A stretch of 50,153 nt of DNA from Hyphomicrobiales bacterium (GTDB taxonomy: Bacteria; Pseudomonadota; Alphaproteobacteria; Rhizobiales; Xanthobacteraceae), in NCBI GenBank assembly GCA_009377695.1, contig WHTP01000027.1:1-50153 (forward strand), read 5' to 3'. The notes below the pieces were generated by a model that was given only the letters and a program-made list of their open reading frames with translations, was not told the DNA's origin and did no database searches. Position 1 is the first letter of the stretch. Each line of letters starts with the position of its first letter. Below are positions 1 to 6,611 of this stretch, piece after piece. The position numbers and the translations under genes are program-made.

Positions 1-282
1 CTGCCGCCTCAGCCGCCGCCACGCATTACGACTGCAACGCTCCCAGCCCACCATCCGGCCCCGGCTCTGTAGTGAAGACTTTCAGGGTGCGCCCATTGAT
101 CTTATTCGCTTTTTTCTGCGAACCGTGAAAGATGGGTTAGCGCGGCCGCAGCGTTACGGTCATGACGATCCTTTGACCCGCGCGTAACCCGAGACGAGCC
201 TCATGTACGGATGTCGCCTTGCGCGCGGACGTGCGCAGCGAACTAGCGGAACGCCTTGGCCGAGCTAATCCGACCTACGGGC
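1..282. other. Left edge, no confident gene
   Basis: One plus-strand frame is open from base 2 to the TAA at about 187 and another, proline-rich, from base 1 to the TAG at 70-72. Either could be the tail of a gene that begins outside the window. Neither shows a motif I recognise. The remainder lies downstream of the higA stop and shows no further gene. Confidence 0.3.
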
Positions 283-570
283 TCACGCGGCGTCGGCAGG
301 CCGCACCCGTCGCAAAATTTCCTTGCCTCGCTCGCGTTCGATTACGGCGATGTCGTATTGGCTTTGCAGATTAAGCCAGAACTCGGCACGATTGCCGAAA
401 TAGCGACCGAGCCGAACGGCCGTGTCGGCGGTGATCGAACGTCGGCCGTTGAGGATGTCGGTAATGCGTCCGGACGGCACGCCGATATCGAGCGACAGCC
501 GGTTGGCGCTGAGCTTGCGCGCCGCAAGCTCGCGCTTCAGCAAGCGGCCGGGATGTGCGACGGGGGGCAT
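283..570 (-). CDS. higA: HigA-family antitoxin (XRE-type helix-turn-helix)
   Basis: This 95-residue protein is the antitoxin half of a type II toxin-antitoxin pair. It would bind and neutralise the HigB toxin and repress the operon. It begins with the typical family N-terminus (MPPVAHPGR) and has an XRE-like helix-turn-helix at about residues 23-60, including the SGRITDILNGRR recognition region. The frame stays open upstream, but the ATG at 570 matches the family start and lies 4 bases after the toxin stop, consistent with translational coupling. The toxin-first order is the standard higBA arrangement. The antitoxin call is firm; the cellular target of the pair cannot be read from sequence. 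Confidence 0.9.
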   Translation of the reverse strand: MPPVAHPGRLLKRELAARKLSANRLSLDIGVPSGRITDILNGRRSITADTAVRLGRYFGNRAEFWLNLQSQYDIAVIERERGKEILRRVRPADAA

Positions 571-574
571 GGTC

Positions 575-862
575 TTATCCTTTGTGATAATCGACGATCT
601 CGACGTTGTAGGCGTCGCCCTTGCTGAACTCGAAGCAGATGCGCCAGCGGGCATTCACAGTCATCGCCCATTGGTTCTTCCGATCGCCCTTGAGCTTGTG
701 CAGGCCAACACTCCGCAATGGGCTCAGGTCCTGCAACGTCGCCGCCGCATTGAGTGCTAGCAGCAGATCGGTCGCCGCTTCGAGGTCAAGGCCGCGAAAC
801 TGGTTCGGCTGCTCGCCTTGCCACACCTTGCGGGTTGCAGCGTTGCGCCAAGACCGGATCAT
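575..862 (-). CDS. higB: HigB-family toxin (RelE/ParE fold)
   Basis: A 95-residue basic protein of the RelE/ParE superfamily, HigB branch. Members are ribosome-dependent mRNA interferases. Characteristic elements are the KLKGDRKNQWAMTVNARWRI stretch in the middle (about residues 56-75) and the terminal NVEIVDYHKG strand, which is the conserved end of this family. Length is normal. It is the first gene of a two-gene operon with higA and is separated from it by 4 bases. A short palindrome sits just upstream of the start (875-889) and could be the autoregulatory operator. No disruption is visible, so the pair looks intact. Confidence 0.9.
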   Translation of the reverse strand: MIRSWRNAATRKVWQGEQPNQFRGLDLEAATDLLLALNAAATLQDLSPLRSVGLHKLKGDRKNQWAMTVNARWRICFEFSKGDAYNVEIVDYHKG

Positions 863-874
863 GGCAACAATGTA

Positions 875-889
875 CTACGTAAGGCGTAG
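875..889. promoter_or_regulatory. Candidate HigA operator upstream of higB
   Basis: The 15-base sequence CTACGTAAGGCGTAG is an inverted repeat (CTACG, 5-base spacer, CGTAG) centred about 20 bases upstream of the higB start. HigA antitoxins usually repress their own operon through a palindrome at this position. The palindrome is seen directly; its role is inferred. Confidence 0.4.
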
Positions 890-1357
890 CATCAAGCGCC
901 ATCTTCTGATGCCGTGGACGCTTAGCTTCGTTTCCGCATGACCCGTGTCGATGATGCCGAAATTTGCGGGACGACGGGGCGCAATTTGGCGTAGGCTTCC
1001 CCCGCTTCATCTCCACGATCTTCAATGAGGACCGGACTGGAAGACCCGCCGCTGACGCTCACATGGAGGCGCATATCGCGGCCGACCGCACCTCTATCGC
1101 TTACCGCCGGCCGTTGAAGGACATGGGGCTCGGAGCGCTCTATGTAAGCTGAGCGACTCCTTAAAAGGTGCTGTTTTTAGCCGTGATATCGTGCTAACCA
1201 CCTTTTGAATTCCGGGCTGGCGGAGCGCCCGTCCGGGCCCTATATAATCGTCCGTAGCGGGGGGTCTGCCGCCGAATGGCGCAGGCCCCTTTTGCACCCT
1301 TTAGAGCAGTTCATTAAGCGCAGCAGGAAATCGCCTTGCTGCCGAAGGCTGAGAGCT
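890..1357. other. Gene-poor stretch between higB and a small zinc-ribbon-like gene
   Basis: All frames here are short and none has a recognisable motif or a convincing ribosome binding site with a conserved-looking product. I see no RNA gene. A GC-rich imperfect inverted repeat lies near 1212-1235 (GGGCTGG..CCGGGCCC). It may be remnant DNA, but no parent gene could be named. Confidence 0.4.
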
Positions 1358-1588
1358 ATGACTGGAGTTCACCATCTCGCGCAGCGGGTCGCGGCGTTCC
1401 TGCAAAAGCGCAATGGCGCTTATTGCGAGAGCTGCCTGATCGAGCGGCTATTGATCGCCAGCCGGGCCGCCTTGAAGGCCGCACTGGAGACCGACCGCTT
1501 TTCCGTGCGCATCGGCGTCTGCCCGGATTGCAAGACGCGCAAGCAGGTGATCGCTTGCCGCGATAACGCCGGTAGCAAGGCCGCCTGA
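1358..1588 (+). CDS. Small cysteine-rich protein, possible zinc ribbon
   Basis: A 76-residue protein of unknown function. It carries a CESC motif near residue 23, a CPDC motif near residue 56 and a further cysteine (VIAC) near residue 67. The two CxxC pairs about 30 residues apart are what a small treble-clef or zinc-ribbon fold would show. The frame extends upstream to 1205, but the upstream part is arginine-rich and unlike a real protein, so the ATG at 1358 was chosen. No operon partner is evident. It is likely a small metal-binding regulator or structural protein; DNA binding is possible but not shown. Confidence 0.55.
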   Translation: MTGVHHLAQRVAAFLQKRNGAYCESCLIERLLIASRAALKAALETDRFSVRIGVCPDCKTRKQVIACRDNAGSKAA

Positions 1589-1733
1589 TTTAGGCGCTGC
1601 CCGATATTCAGTCACGCCCGCATAATGCGCAGCGCGTGCGGGTGTCCGCGCGCGTCACGTCGAATTGAACGCTCTCAAGTGCTCCGATTACCGCTCGGGG
1701 TACCATGATCCGCAGCCCGCGGCCGCCGCCTAG

Positions 1734-2360
1734 CTAGCGCTTGGTGAAGGCTTTGTTGATCTCTTCCATCCGCCGGGCGGTGCCTTGCGGAGGAGGGACA
1801 AAATTGGACTGCTCGGCACCTGCACGGGCCGACTCGTTGGACTTGACGCGCACGGCCTCGGTCGGCCTTGCCGTGGTCATCATTGACGCCTGGTGCGTCG
1901 AGCGGGGCATCGCAATGATGACGCCGATTCCGATCACGAGGATTGCGCACAGACCGACCGCCAGCGCGATGGTCCTGCTACCCAGCGAACGCTGAGCGGG
2001 CTTTGTTGGGCCTCCACTCTTCGCCTGTGATGAGCCAGTCGCAGATGCATGTGGAGCTATCGGCTTCATCCTTGCAGCGTTTGCAGGTGCATGGACCCCC
2101 GCGGATCCCGCCGATGCTGCATTTGATGGCTCCGGCGACGGTGCCGTCGCGAGATAATCGGGCCTCGTGACACCGGGAGGCACGGTGCAGCGGGGCAGGC
2201 CGGCCTTTCGGCAGACGTCGCGCCACACCTCGGAAACCGATTGATTGCGCTTGCGCGCGAGGTCGACAACATTCTTGCAATTGGCTGACGCGATCTCCAA
2301 GCCAAGCGTCGCAAGGATCAGCGAGCGGCTCGTGTGTGGCAAACTGTCGAATTCGGCCAT
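1734..2360 (-). CDS. Hypothetical protein with a single membrane helix
   Basis: A 208-residue protein that I do not recognise. The N-terminal ~60 residues look helical and contain three cysteines (near NCKNVVDL, DVCRKAGLPRC). A proline-, alanine- and serine-rich linker follows to about residue 125. One strong membrane segment (TIALAVGLCAILVIGIGVII) lies near residues 130-150, with a polar tail after it. This suggests a cytoplasmic N-domain tethered to the membrane with the C-terminal ~55 residues outside, though the opposite orientation is possible. The frame is open to a GTG at 2399; ATG 2360 starts the ordered part and is preferred. It stands alone, convergent with its left neighbour. Confidence 0.6.
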   Translation of the reverse strand: MAEFDSLPHTSRSLILATLGLEIASANCKNVVDLARKRNQSVSEVWRDVCRKAGLPRCTVPPGVTRPDYLATAPSPEPSNAASAGSAGVHAPANAARMKPIAPHASATGSSQAKSGGPTKPAQRSLGSRTIALAVGLCAILVIGIGVIIAMPRSTHQASMMTTARPTEAVRVKSNESARAGAEQSNFVPPPQGTARRMEEINKAFTKR

Positions 2361-2572
2361 GGTCTCGCCCGGAACGTTCGTCGTCGTTCGATCCCCCACT
2401 GTCGATGCCGCCTCGCGTCACCTTGCGAGGGATCTGACGTCCAATTTCTGATCGGAGCAGTGGACGTATGGCCGATCAAGATGCGGCAACCGACAGTAGC
2501 ACCGGCTGCTTAAATGCGCGTTAACGGCGTGCCATCGCACCTGACGCGCGCACGAGATCGACCCCAAATTAC

Positions 2573-2588
2573 TTAGGCATTGCCCTAA
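2573..2588. promoter_or_regulatory. Candidate ArsR operator 1 (TTAG-N8-CTAA)
   Basis: The 16-base sequence TTAGGCATTGCCCTAA is an inverted repeat of form TTAG-N8-CTAA. It lies 41 bases upstream of the ArsR-type gene and just upstream of its probable -35 box. A second copy of the same form overlaps the start codon. ArsR-family repressors typically bind such short palindromes. Confidence 0.5.
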
Positions 2589-2594
2589 CCGATC

Positions 2595-2623
2595 TTGACC
2601 CATTCATTGCCGGCTGATAGTTA
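2595..2623 (+). promoter_or_regulatory. Probable promoter of the ArsR operon, leaderless
   Basis: A TTGACC hexamer at 2595-2600 is followed after 17 bases by TAGTTA at 2618-2623. This is a good match in spacing to a housekeeping sigma promoter. The ATG at 2629 begins 5 bases after the -10 hexamer, so the transcript would start at or next to the start codon. No Shine-Dalgarno sequence is present upstream, which fits leaderless translation. Confidence 0.45.
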
Positions 2624-2636
2624 GTCGCATGCCTAA
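2621..2636. promoter_or_regulatory. Candidate ArsR operator 2 over the start codon
   Basis: TTAGTCGCATGCCTAA repeats the TTAG-N8-CTAA form of the site at 2573-2588, 48 bases away. It overlaps the -10 box and the ATG at 2629. A bound repressor would block both promoter and transcription start. Role inferred. Confidence 0.5.
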
Positions 2637-3012
2637 CCAAAGCCAATCCGCCACCAACCAAGCCCTCGATCGCGTCTTCCATGCGCTGTCCGATCCCACC
2701 CGTCGGGCGATCATGTCCCGGCTCGGACAGGGACCGGCGTCAGTGAGCGAACTCGCCAAACCGTTCGCGATGGCGATGCCGTCGCTGCTGCAGCACCTTC
2801 AGGTGCTCGAGGAATCCCGCCTCATCCGGACGGCGAAGGTCGGCCGAGTGCGGACGTGCGAGATGCAGCCGGTCGCCCTTGACGCGGCGGGCCATTGGAT
2901 TGCGGAGCAGCGCGCCCTGTGGGAAGGCCGCCTCGACCGCATGGAGGCGTATGCGAAGAGTCTGCACAAACAGGAGAAAAAGCGTGACACGAAACGATTC
3001 GGAAAAAGATGA
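2629..3012 (+). CDS. ArsR-family winged-helix transcriptional regulator
   Basis: A 127-residue regulator. The core ALSDPTRRAIMSRLGQGPAS at about residues 19-38 is the ArsR signature, followed by the winged helix (SVSELAKPF, SLLQHLQVLEESRLI, wing at about 66-78 with VGRVRTCEM). It lacks the CxC metal-binding motif of the metal-sensing members. It belongs to the subgroup paired with SRPBCC/AHSA1 proteins, and its gene overlaps that of the next protein by 29 bases. The charged C-terminal tail (KEKKRDTKRFGKR region) is encoded in the overlap. It probably represses its own operon through the TTAG-N8-CTAA sites; the ligand is unknown. Confidence 0.88.
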   Translation: MPNQSQSATNQALDRVFHALSDPTRRAIMSRLGQGPASVSELAKPFAMAMPSLLQHLQVLEESRLIRTAKVGRVRTCEMQPVALDAAGHWIAEQRALWEGRLDRMEAYAKSLHKQEKKRDTKRFGKR

Positions 3013-3508
3013 GTTTCCGCTCAGCGAGCGGCCGAATTACCAGGAACGCAATGACGGCCGTCTCGACCTCACGCTGCATCGCGTTGTCGATGTCCCGCGT
3101 TCACTGATCTGGAAAATTTGGACCGATCCGGAGCAGATCAAGAAGTGGTGGGCGCCGCGCCCGTGGTCGACGGTCGACTGCAAGATGGATTTGCGTCCGG
3201 GCGGCATCTTTGCCACGACGATGCGTTCGCCGGAGGGACAGGATTTCCCCTATGTCGGCTGCTTCCTCGAAATCGTCCCGGAAGAGAAGCTCGTCATGAC
3301 CAACGCGCTCGAGCCGGGTTATCGTCCGGCGGTCGAGCCGTTCTTTACGGTCGTCCTCACGCTCAGGGATCTCGGTGGAAAGACCGACTACACGGCGCTC
3401 GTCATGCATCGCGATGAGGAAGGCAAGAAGAAGCACGAGACGATGGGCTTCCACCAGGGCTGGAGCACGGTGCTCGACCAGCTCGTGGAGGTGGCGAAGG
3501 AACTCTAG
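2984..3508 (+). CDS. SRPBCC / AHSA1-like START-fold protein
   Basis: A 174-residue protein of the AHSA1 (activator of Hsp90 ATPase 1) C-terminal-like branch of the SRPBCC superfamily, which forms a hydrophobic ligand-binding cavity. The marker motif WTDPEQIKKWWAP lies near residues 46-58 and the C-terminal helix (HQGWSTVLDQLVEVAKEL) closes the fold. The GTG at 2984 was chosen because an AGGAG lies 7 bases upstream; it overlaps the ArsR gene by 29 bases, so the two are translationally coupled. ArsR-SRPBCC pairs are common, but the small-molecule ligand is generally unknown. The TAG stop coincides with the first bases of a long hairpin repeat. Confidence 0.85.
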   Translation: MTRNDSEKDEFPLSERPNYQERNDGRLDLTLHRVVDVPRSLIWKIWTDPEQIKKWWAPRPWSTVDCKMDLRPGGIFATTMRSPEGQDFPYVGCFLEIVPEEKLVMTNALEPGYRPAVEPFFTVVLTLRDLGGKTDYTALVMHRDEEGKKKHETMGFHQGWSTVLDQLVEVAKEL

Positions 3509-3580
3509 TGTGGCGGTGCAGAAGTCCGCAACATTCTTGCGGCGAGTCCGAATTGCGGACTTCTGCACCTAAGCCACACG
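3505..3580. repeat. Long hairpin repeat, CTAGTG family, subfamily 1
   Basis: Two arms of about 25 bases (3508-3531 and 3553-3579) match as inverted repeats around a 21-base loop. The left arm reads CTAGTGTGGCGGTGCAGAAG and then TCCGCAA. A solo arm with 24 of 25 identical bases lies at 40176-40200. It could act as a terminator for the SRPBCC gene, whose stop codon is inside the left boundary. Confidence 0.8.
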
Positions 3581-3594
3581 AGATTCAAAGAGTT

Positions 3595-3670
3595 GCTAGT
3601 GACCTTCGATTCCGAAGTTCGTATAGAGGCCGCTGCGAAATGGTACGAACTTCGGAATCGGGACACTAGC
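3595..3670. repeat. Long hairpin repeat, CTAGTG family, subfamily 2
   Basis: Arms GCTAGTG..GATTCCGAAGTTCGTA (3595-3623) and its inverse (3644-3670) enclose a loop of about 20 bases. Both outer ends read GCTAGTG. A half element with nearly identical sequence, including the loop, recurs at 38288-38335. Confidence 0.85.
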
Positions 3671-3761
3671 GCTAATGCAGCGTTCGGCGTTCGACACCTT
3701 GAAAATGATGGCGGTCGTGCGGGCACCTGCATGATCGCCGGCGGGGAAGCGGGCCGCATGC

Positions 3762-4253
3762 ATGAACATCCTCACAGTCAATCTGCTGTTCAGCACGCTG
3801 GTGTTCTGGATCGCTGCCAAGCTCTACCTATTCCCGAAGCTTGACCTGCTTGAGCCGCGGACCGTCCTGCTTCCGATCCTTTTGCTCCATGCCTTTCGGC
3901 ATCTCGGGCTGATGTTTCTCGCGCCAGGCGCTGTCTATCCCGGCATCCCGCCGGAATTCACCTATCCGGCGGCATTCGGGGATTTGCTGGCGGCGGTGCT
4001 GGCGCTGATCGCGATTCCGGCGGTCGCGACGCGTGCACGCAGCGCCAAATTTCTCGTCTGGCTGTTCAACATCGAGGGCACGCTCGACTTGATCTTGGCC
4101 ATCGCGCTCGCCACTGCCTATGATGCAGCCCCGTTGATGGGGCCGGCCTATTGGATCCCGGCGTTCTGGGTCCCGGCACTGCTGGTGACGCACTACATCA
4201 CCTTCGTCGTCCTTCTTCGCGGCCGCTGGACAACAACGGGAGTCGCGTCATGA
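3762..4253 (+). CDS. Small multi-pass membrane protein
   Basis: A 163-residue very hydrophobic protein. Four or five membrane segments are apparent: residues ~3-24, ~37-55, ~68-88, ~95-120 and ~130-155. I see no catalytic motif or named family. The stop overlaps the ATG of the next gene in an ATGA arrangement, so the two are co-translated. Its partner is a dimeric ferredoxin-like-fold protein, so the pair could be an oxidoreductase-type module, but this is speculation. The region upstream is occupied by two hairpin repeats rather than a promoter that I can identify. Confidence 0.7.
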   Translation: MNILTVNLLFSTLVFWIAAKLYLFPKLDLLEPRTVLLPILLLHAFRHLGLMFLAPGAVYPGIPPEFTYPAAFGDLLAAVLALIAIPAVATRARSAKFLVWLFNIEGTLDLILAIALATAYDAAPLMGPAYWIPAFWVPALLVTHYITFVVLLRGRWTTTGVAS

Positions 4254-4600
4254 CAAGCCGCGCACGTCAGCCGAAGTTCGCGCGGATTTGGCGCGGCCGC
4301 ACCCGCAGGGACAAAGCCGACGAATACCAAGGTTATCTATTGCAAAATGGAATTGCGCCGCTCGAAGCCAAGGGCGCCGTCGGTGTGCAGATGTTCCGCG
4401 AGGACCGCGAGACCGAAACGGAATTCATGACGATCTCCTATTGGGGGAGCGTCGAAGCGATGATCGGCGGGACCGACGCCGATCCGCGTCGCCCGCATCA
4501 CCTCGAACGCGACGCCGAATTCCTGATCGAGCTGCCGCAAACCGTGCAGGTGCTGACCTTGCTGGAAACGCGCGGCGCGTTTGCCACCGACACCAAATAG
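4250..4600 (+). CDS. Antibiotic-biosynthesis-monooxygenase-like small protein
   Basis: A 116-residue soluble protein with the layout of dimeric alpha-beta barrel proteins of the ABM type: an N-terminal FARIWRGRTRRDKADEYQGY strand-helix, a VQMFREDRETETEFMTISYW strand pair at about residues 46-65, and a C-terminal VQVLTLLE strand. Members range from monooxygenases to heme-degrading enzymes and many have no known activity. The ATG at 4250 overlaps the upstream membrane-protein stop by 4 bases. Fold assignment is moderately sure; enzymatic activity is not established. Confidence 0.65.
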   Translation: MTSRARQPKFARIWRGRTRRDKADEYQGYLLQNGIAPLEAKGAVGVQMFREDRETETEFMTISYWGSVEAMIGGTDADPRRPHHLERDAEFLIELPQTVQVLTLLETRGAFATDTK

Positions 4601-4617
4601 GGGACGCAGCGCGTCCC
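4601..4617 (+). terminator. Hairpin after the two-gene operon
   Basis: GGGACGC-AGC-GCGTCCC forms a perfect 7-bp stem immediately after the TAG stop. The flanking TCAATTG is only weakly T-rich, so termination strength is uncertain. Confidence 0.5.
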
Positions 4618-4680
4618 TCAATTGACAAACAGCGGCGCCAACCGCGTGATGTCTAGCGAGCCGGAGAGGCCGCCCCCGCA

Positions 4681-5442
4681 CTATCTGGCGGACGTTTCCG
4701 AAATCACGAGCAGCGTCATGCCGTGGATGATGTAATAGCCGGCGATGGTCGCAATGATCCGTCCTGCCCACAGCCGGTACTGCCCGTCGCTCATCATCTC
4801 GAGGAAGCGCTTGGCGACCGTCGTGCCGACCATCGACGACACGATGGCCAGGACCGCCAGCACCGGGTCGAGCATGCCGGCCTGCTCGATGATGCTGCCG
4901 AAATACGCGAGCTTGAGGCCGTGGCCGATGACCTGGCACATCGCCTTGGTGGCGACGATCTCACGGCGATCGAGCTTGCCGCTGCCGAGAAAGAAGCTGT
5001 CGATCAGCGGCCCGGCGACGCCGGTCAGCAGCATCAACGTCATGCAGACCGTGCCATAGGCGGTCGCTTGCAGGCGGCTTTCCGGATTGGGCTGCCAGTC
5101 GGCGGGGAAGAGCTTCACCAGGAACGGGGTGACCCCCAGCAAAATGAGGGCTACCGGCGTGCTCGGCACGTAACGGGTGAGCGACCAGACGGTGAGCGCC
5201 AGCAGGCATCCGCTCACAAAGAACGCGACTGGACGCCAGCGCACGTGCTTGCGCCAGAGCAAGCCGCGCCAGCCGTTCGATGCCATCTGCGTTACGGCGT
5301 GCAGCACCATCGCGGTCTGAACCGGCAGCAGCACCAGCAGGACGCCGATCAGGATCATGCCACCGGCCATGCCGAAGATGCCCGACAGGAAAGACGTCGC
5401 GAGCATCACCAGGCACAGCACGAGCATCATCAGCGGGGTCAC
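4681..5442 (-). CDS. TauE/SafE-family sulfite/anion exporter
   Basis: A 253-residue inner-membrane protein with about eight hydrophobic segments. The N-terminal GIFGMAGGMILIGVLL at about residues 21-36 is the glycine-rich repeat typical of TauE/SafE (DUF81) permeases, which export sulfite, sulfoacetate or other organosulfur anions. A second, weaker half repeat begins near residue 145 (GPLIDSFFLGSGKLDRREIVATKA region). It is divergent from a LysR regulator with 182 bases between them and a palindromic LysR-type box 46 bases before its start, so control by that regulator is likely. The exact substrate cannot be told. Confidence 0.85.
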   Translation of the reverse strand: MTPLMMLVLCLVMLATSFLSGIFGMAGGMILIGVLLVLLPVQTAMVLHAVTQMASNGWRGLLWRKHVRWRPVAFFVSGCLLALTVWSLTRYVPSTPVALILLGVTPFLVKLFPADWQPNPESRLQATAYGTVCMTLMLLTGVAGPLIDSFFLGSGKLDRREIVATKAMCQVIGHGLKLAYFGSIIEQAGMLDPVLAVLAIVSSMVGTTVAKRFLEMMSDGQYRLWAGRIIATIAGYYIIHGMTLLVISETSAR

Positions 5443-5487
5443 GGCGGGTCCCTCCCGACAATCCCTGTGATCCCGTTGAGGGCAGAT

Positions 5488-5508
5488 GGCAAATTGAGAT
5501 ATATTGCC
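5488..5508. promoter_or_regulatory. Candidate LysR-type binding box
   Basis: GGCAAAT-N7-TATTGCC, with one mismatch, is an inverted repeat containing the T-N11-A core of LysR-type operators. It lies between the divergent exporter and LysR genes, 46 bases from the exporter start. Confidence 0.5.
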
Positions 5509-5533
5509 CTAGCGTCAGCTTTCTTGAGGCTAA

Positions 5534-5604
5534 AGCATGATCCCGAAAAAGCCTGCCCCGGACTTGATCCGGGGTGGGAACCGGTTTTCGGAAAAGATCA
5601 TGCT
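5534..5604. repeat. GCATGATCCCGAAA palindrome, copy 1
   Basis: AGCATGATCCCGAAAA pairs with TTTTCGG..AAGATCATGCT. In this copy a second hairpin (CCCCGGACTTGATCCGGGG) is nested in the loop. The family recurs at 18404, 18512, 38053 and 48126. It lies between the exporter and LysR genes, just upstream of the LysR start. Confidence 0.85.
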
Positions 5605-5624
5605 CAAAGAAGTCTAGGCACAGG

Positions 5625-6503
5625 ATGCGTCGGCTGCCGTATCTCAACGGTATCAAGGCGTTCGAGGCCGCTGCCCGCAACGGCAGCTTCGCCGCCGCGG
5701 CGAGCGAGCTGAGGGTCTCGCCTGCCGCGATCAGCCGGATGGTGCATCTGTTGGAGGAGCGCCTCGGCGTTGCGCTGTTCGAGCGCAAGGCCAACCGGCT
5801 GGCGCTGACGCCGACCGGCCACACCTATCAGGCGGGCCTCACCACGATCTTCGATGCGCTCGCGAACCTCACCAGTCAGGTGACCTCGCCGGCCGGCGAG
5901 CGCGTGCTCACCATCGGCGTGGGACCGACATTCGCCATTCGCTGGCTCATTCCGCGGCTTGCCGACTTTAGAAAGATCGAGCCCGACATCGAGGTGCGCT
6001 TCACGACCGGGGGTGTGGCAGCGCCGTTCGCCGATGACTGGACCTGCGGGATCACGCTCGGCGACGGCGACTGGCCGGGGCTTACGGCCGAACGGATGTT
6101 CGCCGCCGATCTGTTGCCGGTCTGCGCGCCGCGCCTTGCCACGCGGCTCAAACGTGTGAGCGACCTGAGTGGGCCGACGCTGCTGCGGGTCGCGCACGCC
6201 GACGAGGACTGGCTGCTCTGGCTCAAGGCGGCGGGAGCGGGACGCATCGCCGCCAAAGGGCCGAAGTTCGAATTTTACGGCCAGGCGCTGCAAGCAGCGG
6301 CCGATGGCGTCGGCATCGCTATGGGCATCCGTCCCTATATCGATGACGATCTCGCGGCCGGCCGACTCGTGGCGCCCTTTGCCCTTACGGTGCCGAAAGG
6401 CAAGCAGTGGTACCTCGTGTACCGAGACTTCCGGAAGGACCAGCGCGACTTCGTCGCGTTCCGGAAATGGCTGCTGCGCGCGTCGCGTAAGAGCGCAGCT
6501 TGA
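5625..6503 (+). CDS. LysR-family transcriptional regulator (GcvA-like)
   Basis: A 292-residue LysR-type regulator. The N-terminal winged helix-turn-helix spans about residues 4-62 (LNGIKAFEAAARNGSFAAAA, then SPAAISRMVHLLEERLGVALF). The effector-binding domain follows from about residue 90, including the RWLIPRLADFRKIEPDIEV strand-helix common in the GcvA/AmpR subgroup. ATG 5625 fits the family start. The open frame upstream runs through the intergenic repeat and is not coding. Divergence from the TauE/SafE gene suggests it activates that exporter in response to a sulfur compound or related metabolite. It ends convergent with a serine-protease gene. Confidence 0.88.
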   Translation: MRRLPYLNGIKAFEAAARNGSFAAAASELRVSPAAISRMVHLLEERLGVALFERKANRLALTPTGHTYQAGLTTIFDALANLTSQVTSPAGERVLTIGVGPTFAIRWLIPRLADFRKIEPDIEVRFTTGGVAAPFADDWTCGITLGDGDWPGLTAERMFAADLLPVCAPRLATRLKRVSDLSGPTLLRVAHADEDWLLWLKAAGAGRIAAKGPKFEFYGQALQAAADGVGIAMGIRPYIDDDLAAGRLVAPFALTVPKGKQWYLVYRDFRKDQRDFVAFRKWLLRASRKSAA

Positions 6504-6528
6504 TGAGACAACTTGAACTCGCTCTCCA

Positions 6529-6604
6529 CCGCTCGTTCCCGCGCAAGCGGGAATCCAGAAGTTTCGCTTTTTTCTGGGTCCCCGCTTTCGCGGGGACGAG
6601 CGGA
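6529..6604. repeat. Intergenic double-hairpin repeat between convergent genes, copy 1
   Basis: TTCCCGCGCAAGCGGGAATC followed by a pyrimidine-rich spacer and GGTCCCCGC-TTTC-GCGGGGAC. Near-identical structure is found at 43826-43900. Both copies sit between the stops of convergent genes, so they may serve as bidirectional terminators. Confidence 0.8.
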
Positions 6605-6611
6605 TGATGGA

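Noticed and set aside
1205-1357. N-terminal extension of the small cysteine-rich protein
   Set aside because: The extra residues are arginine-rich and low in conserved features; the ATG at 1358 is better placed.
4723-5712. Long plus-strand frame opposite the TauE/SafE gene
   Set aside because: Composition is histidine/arginine/glutamine-rich with no motif; it mirrors the exporter gene.
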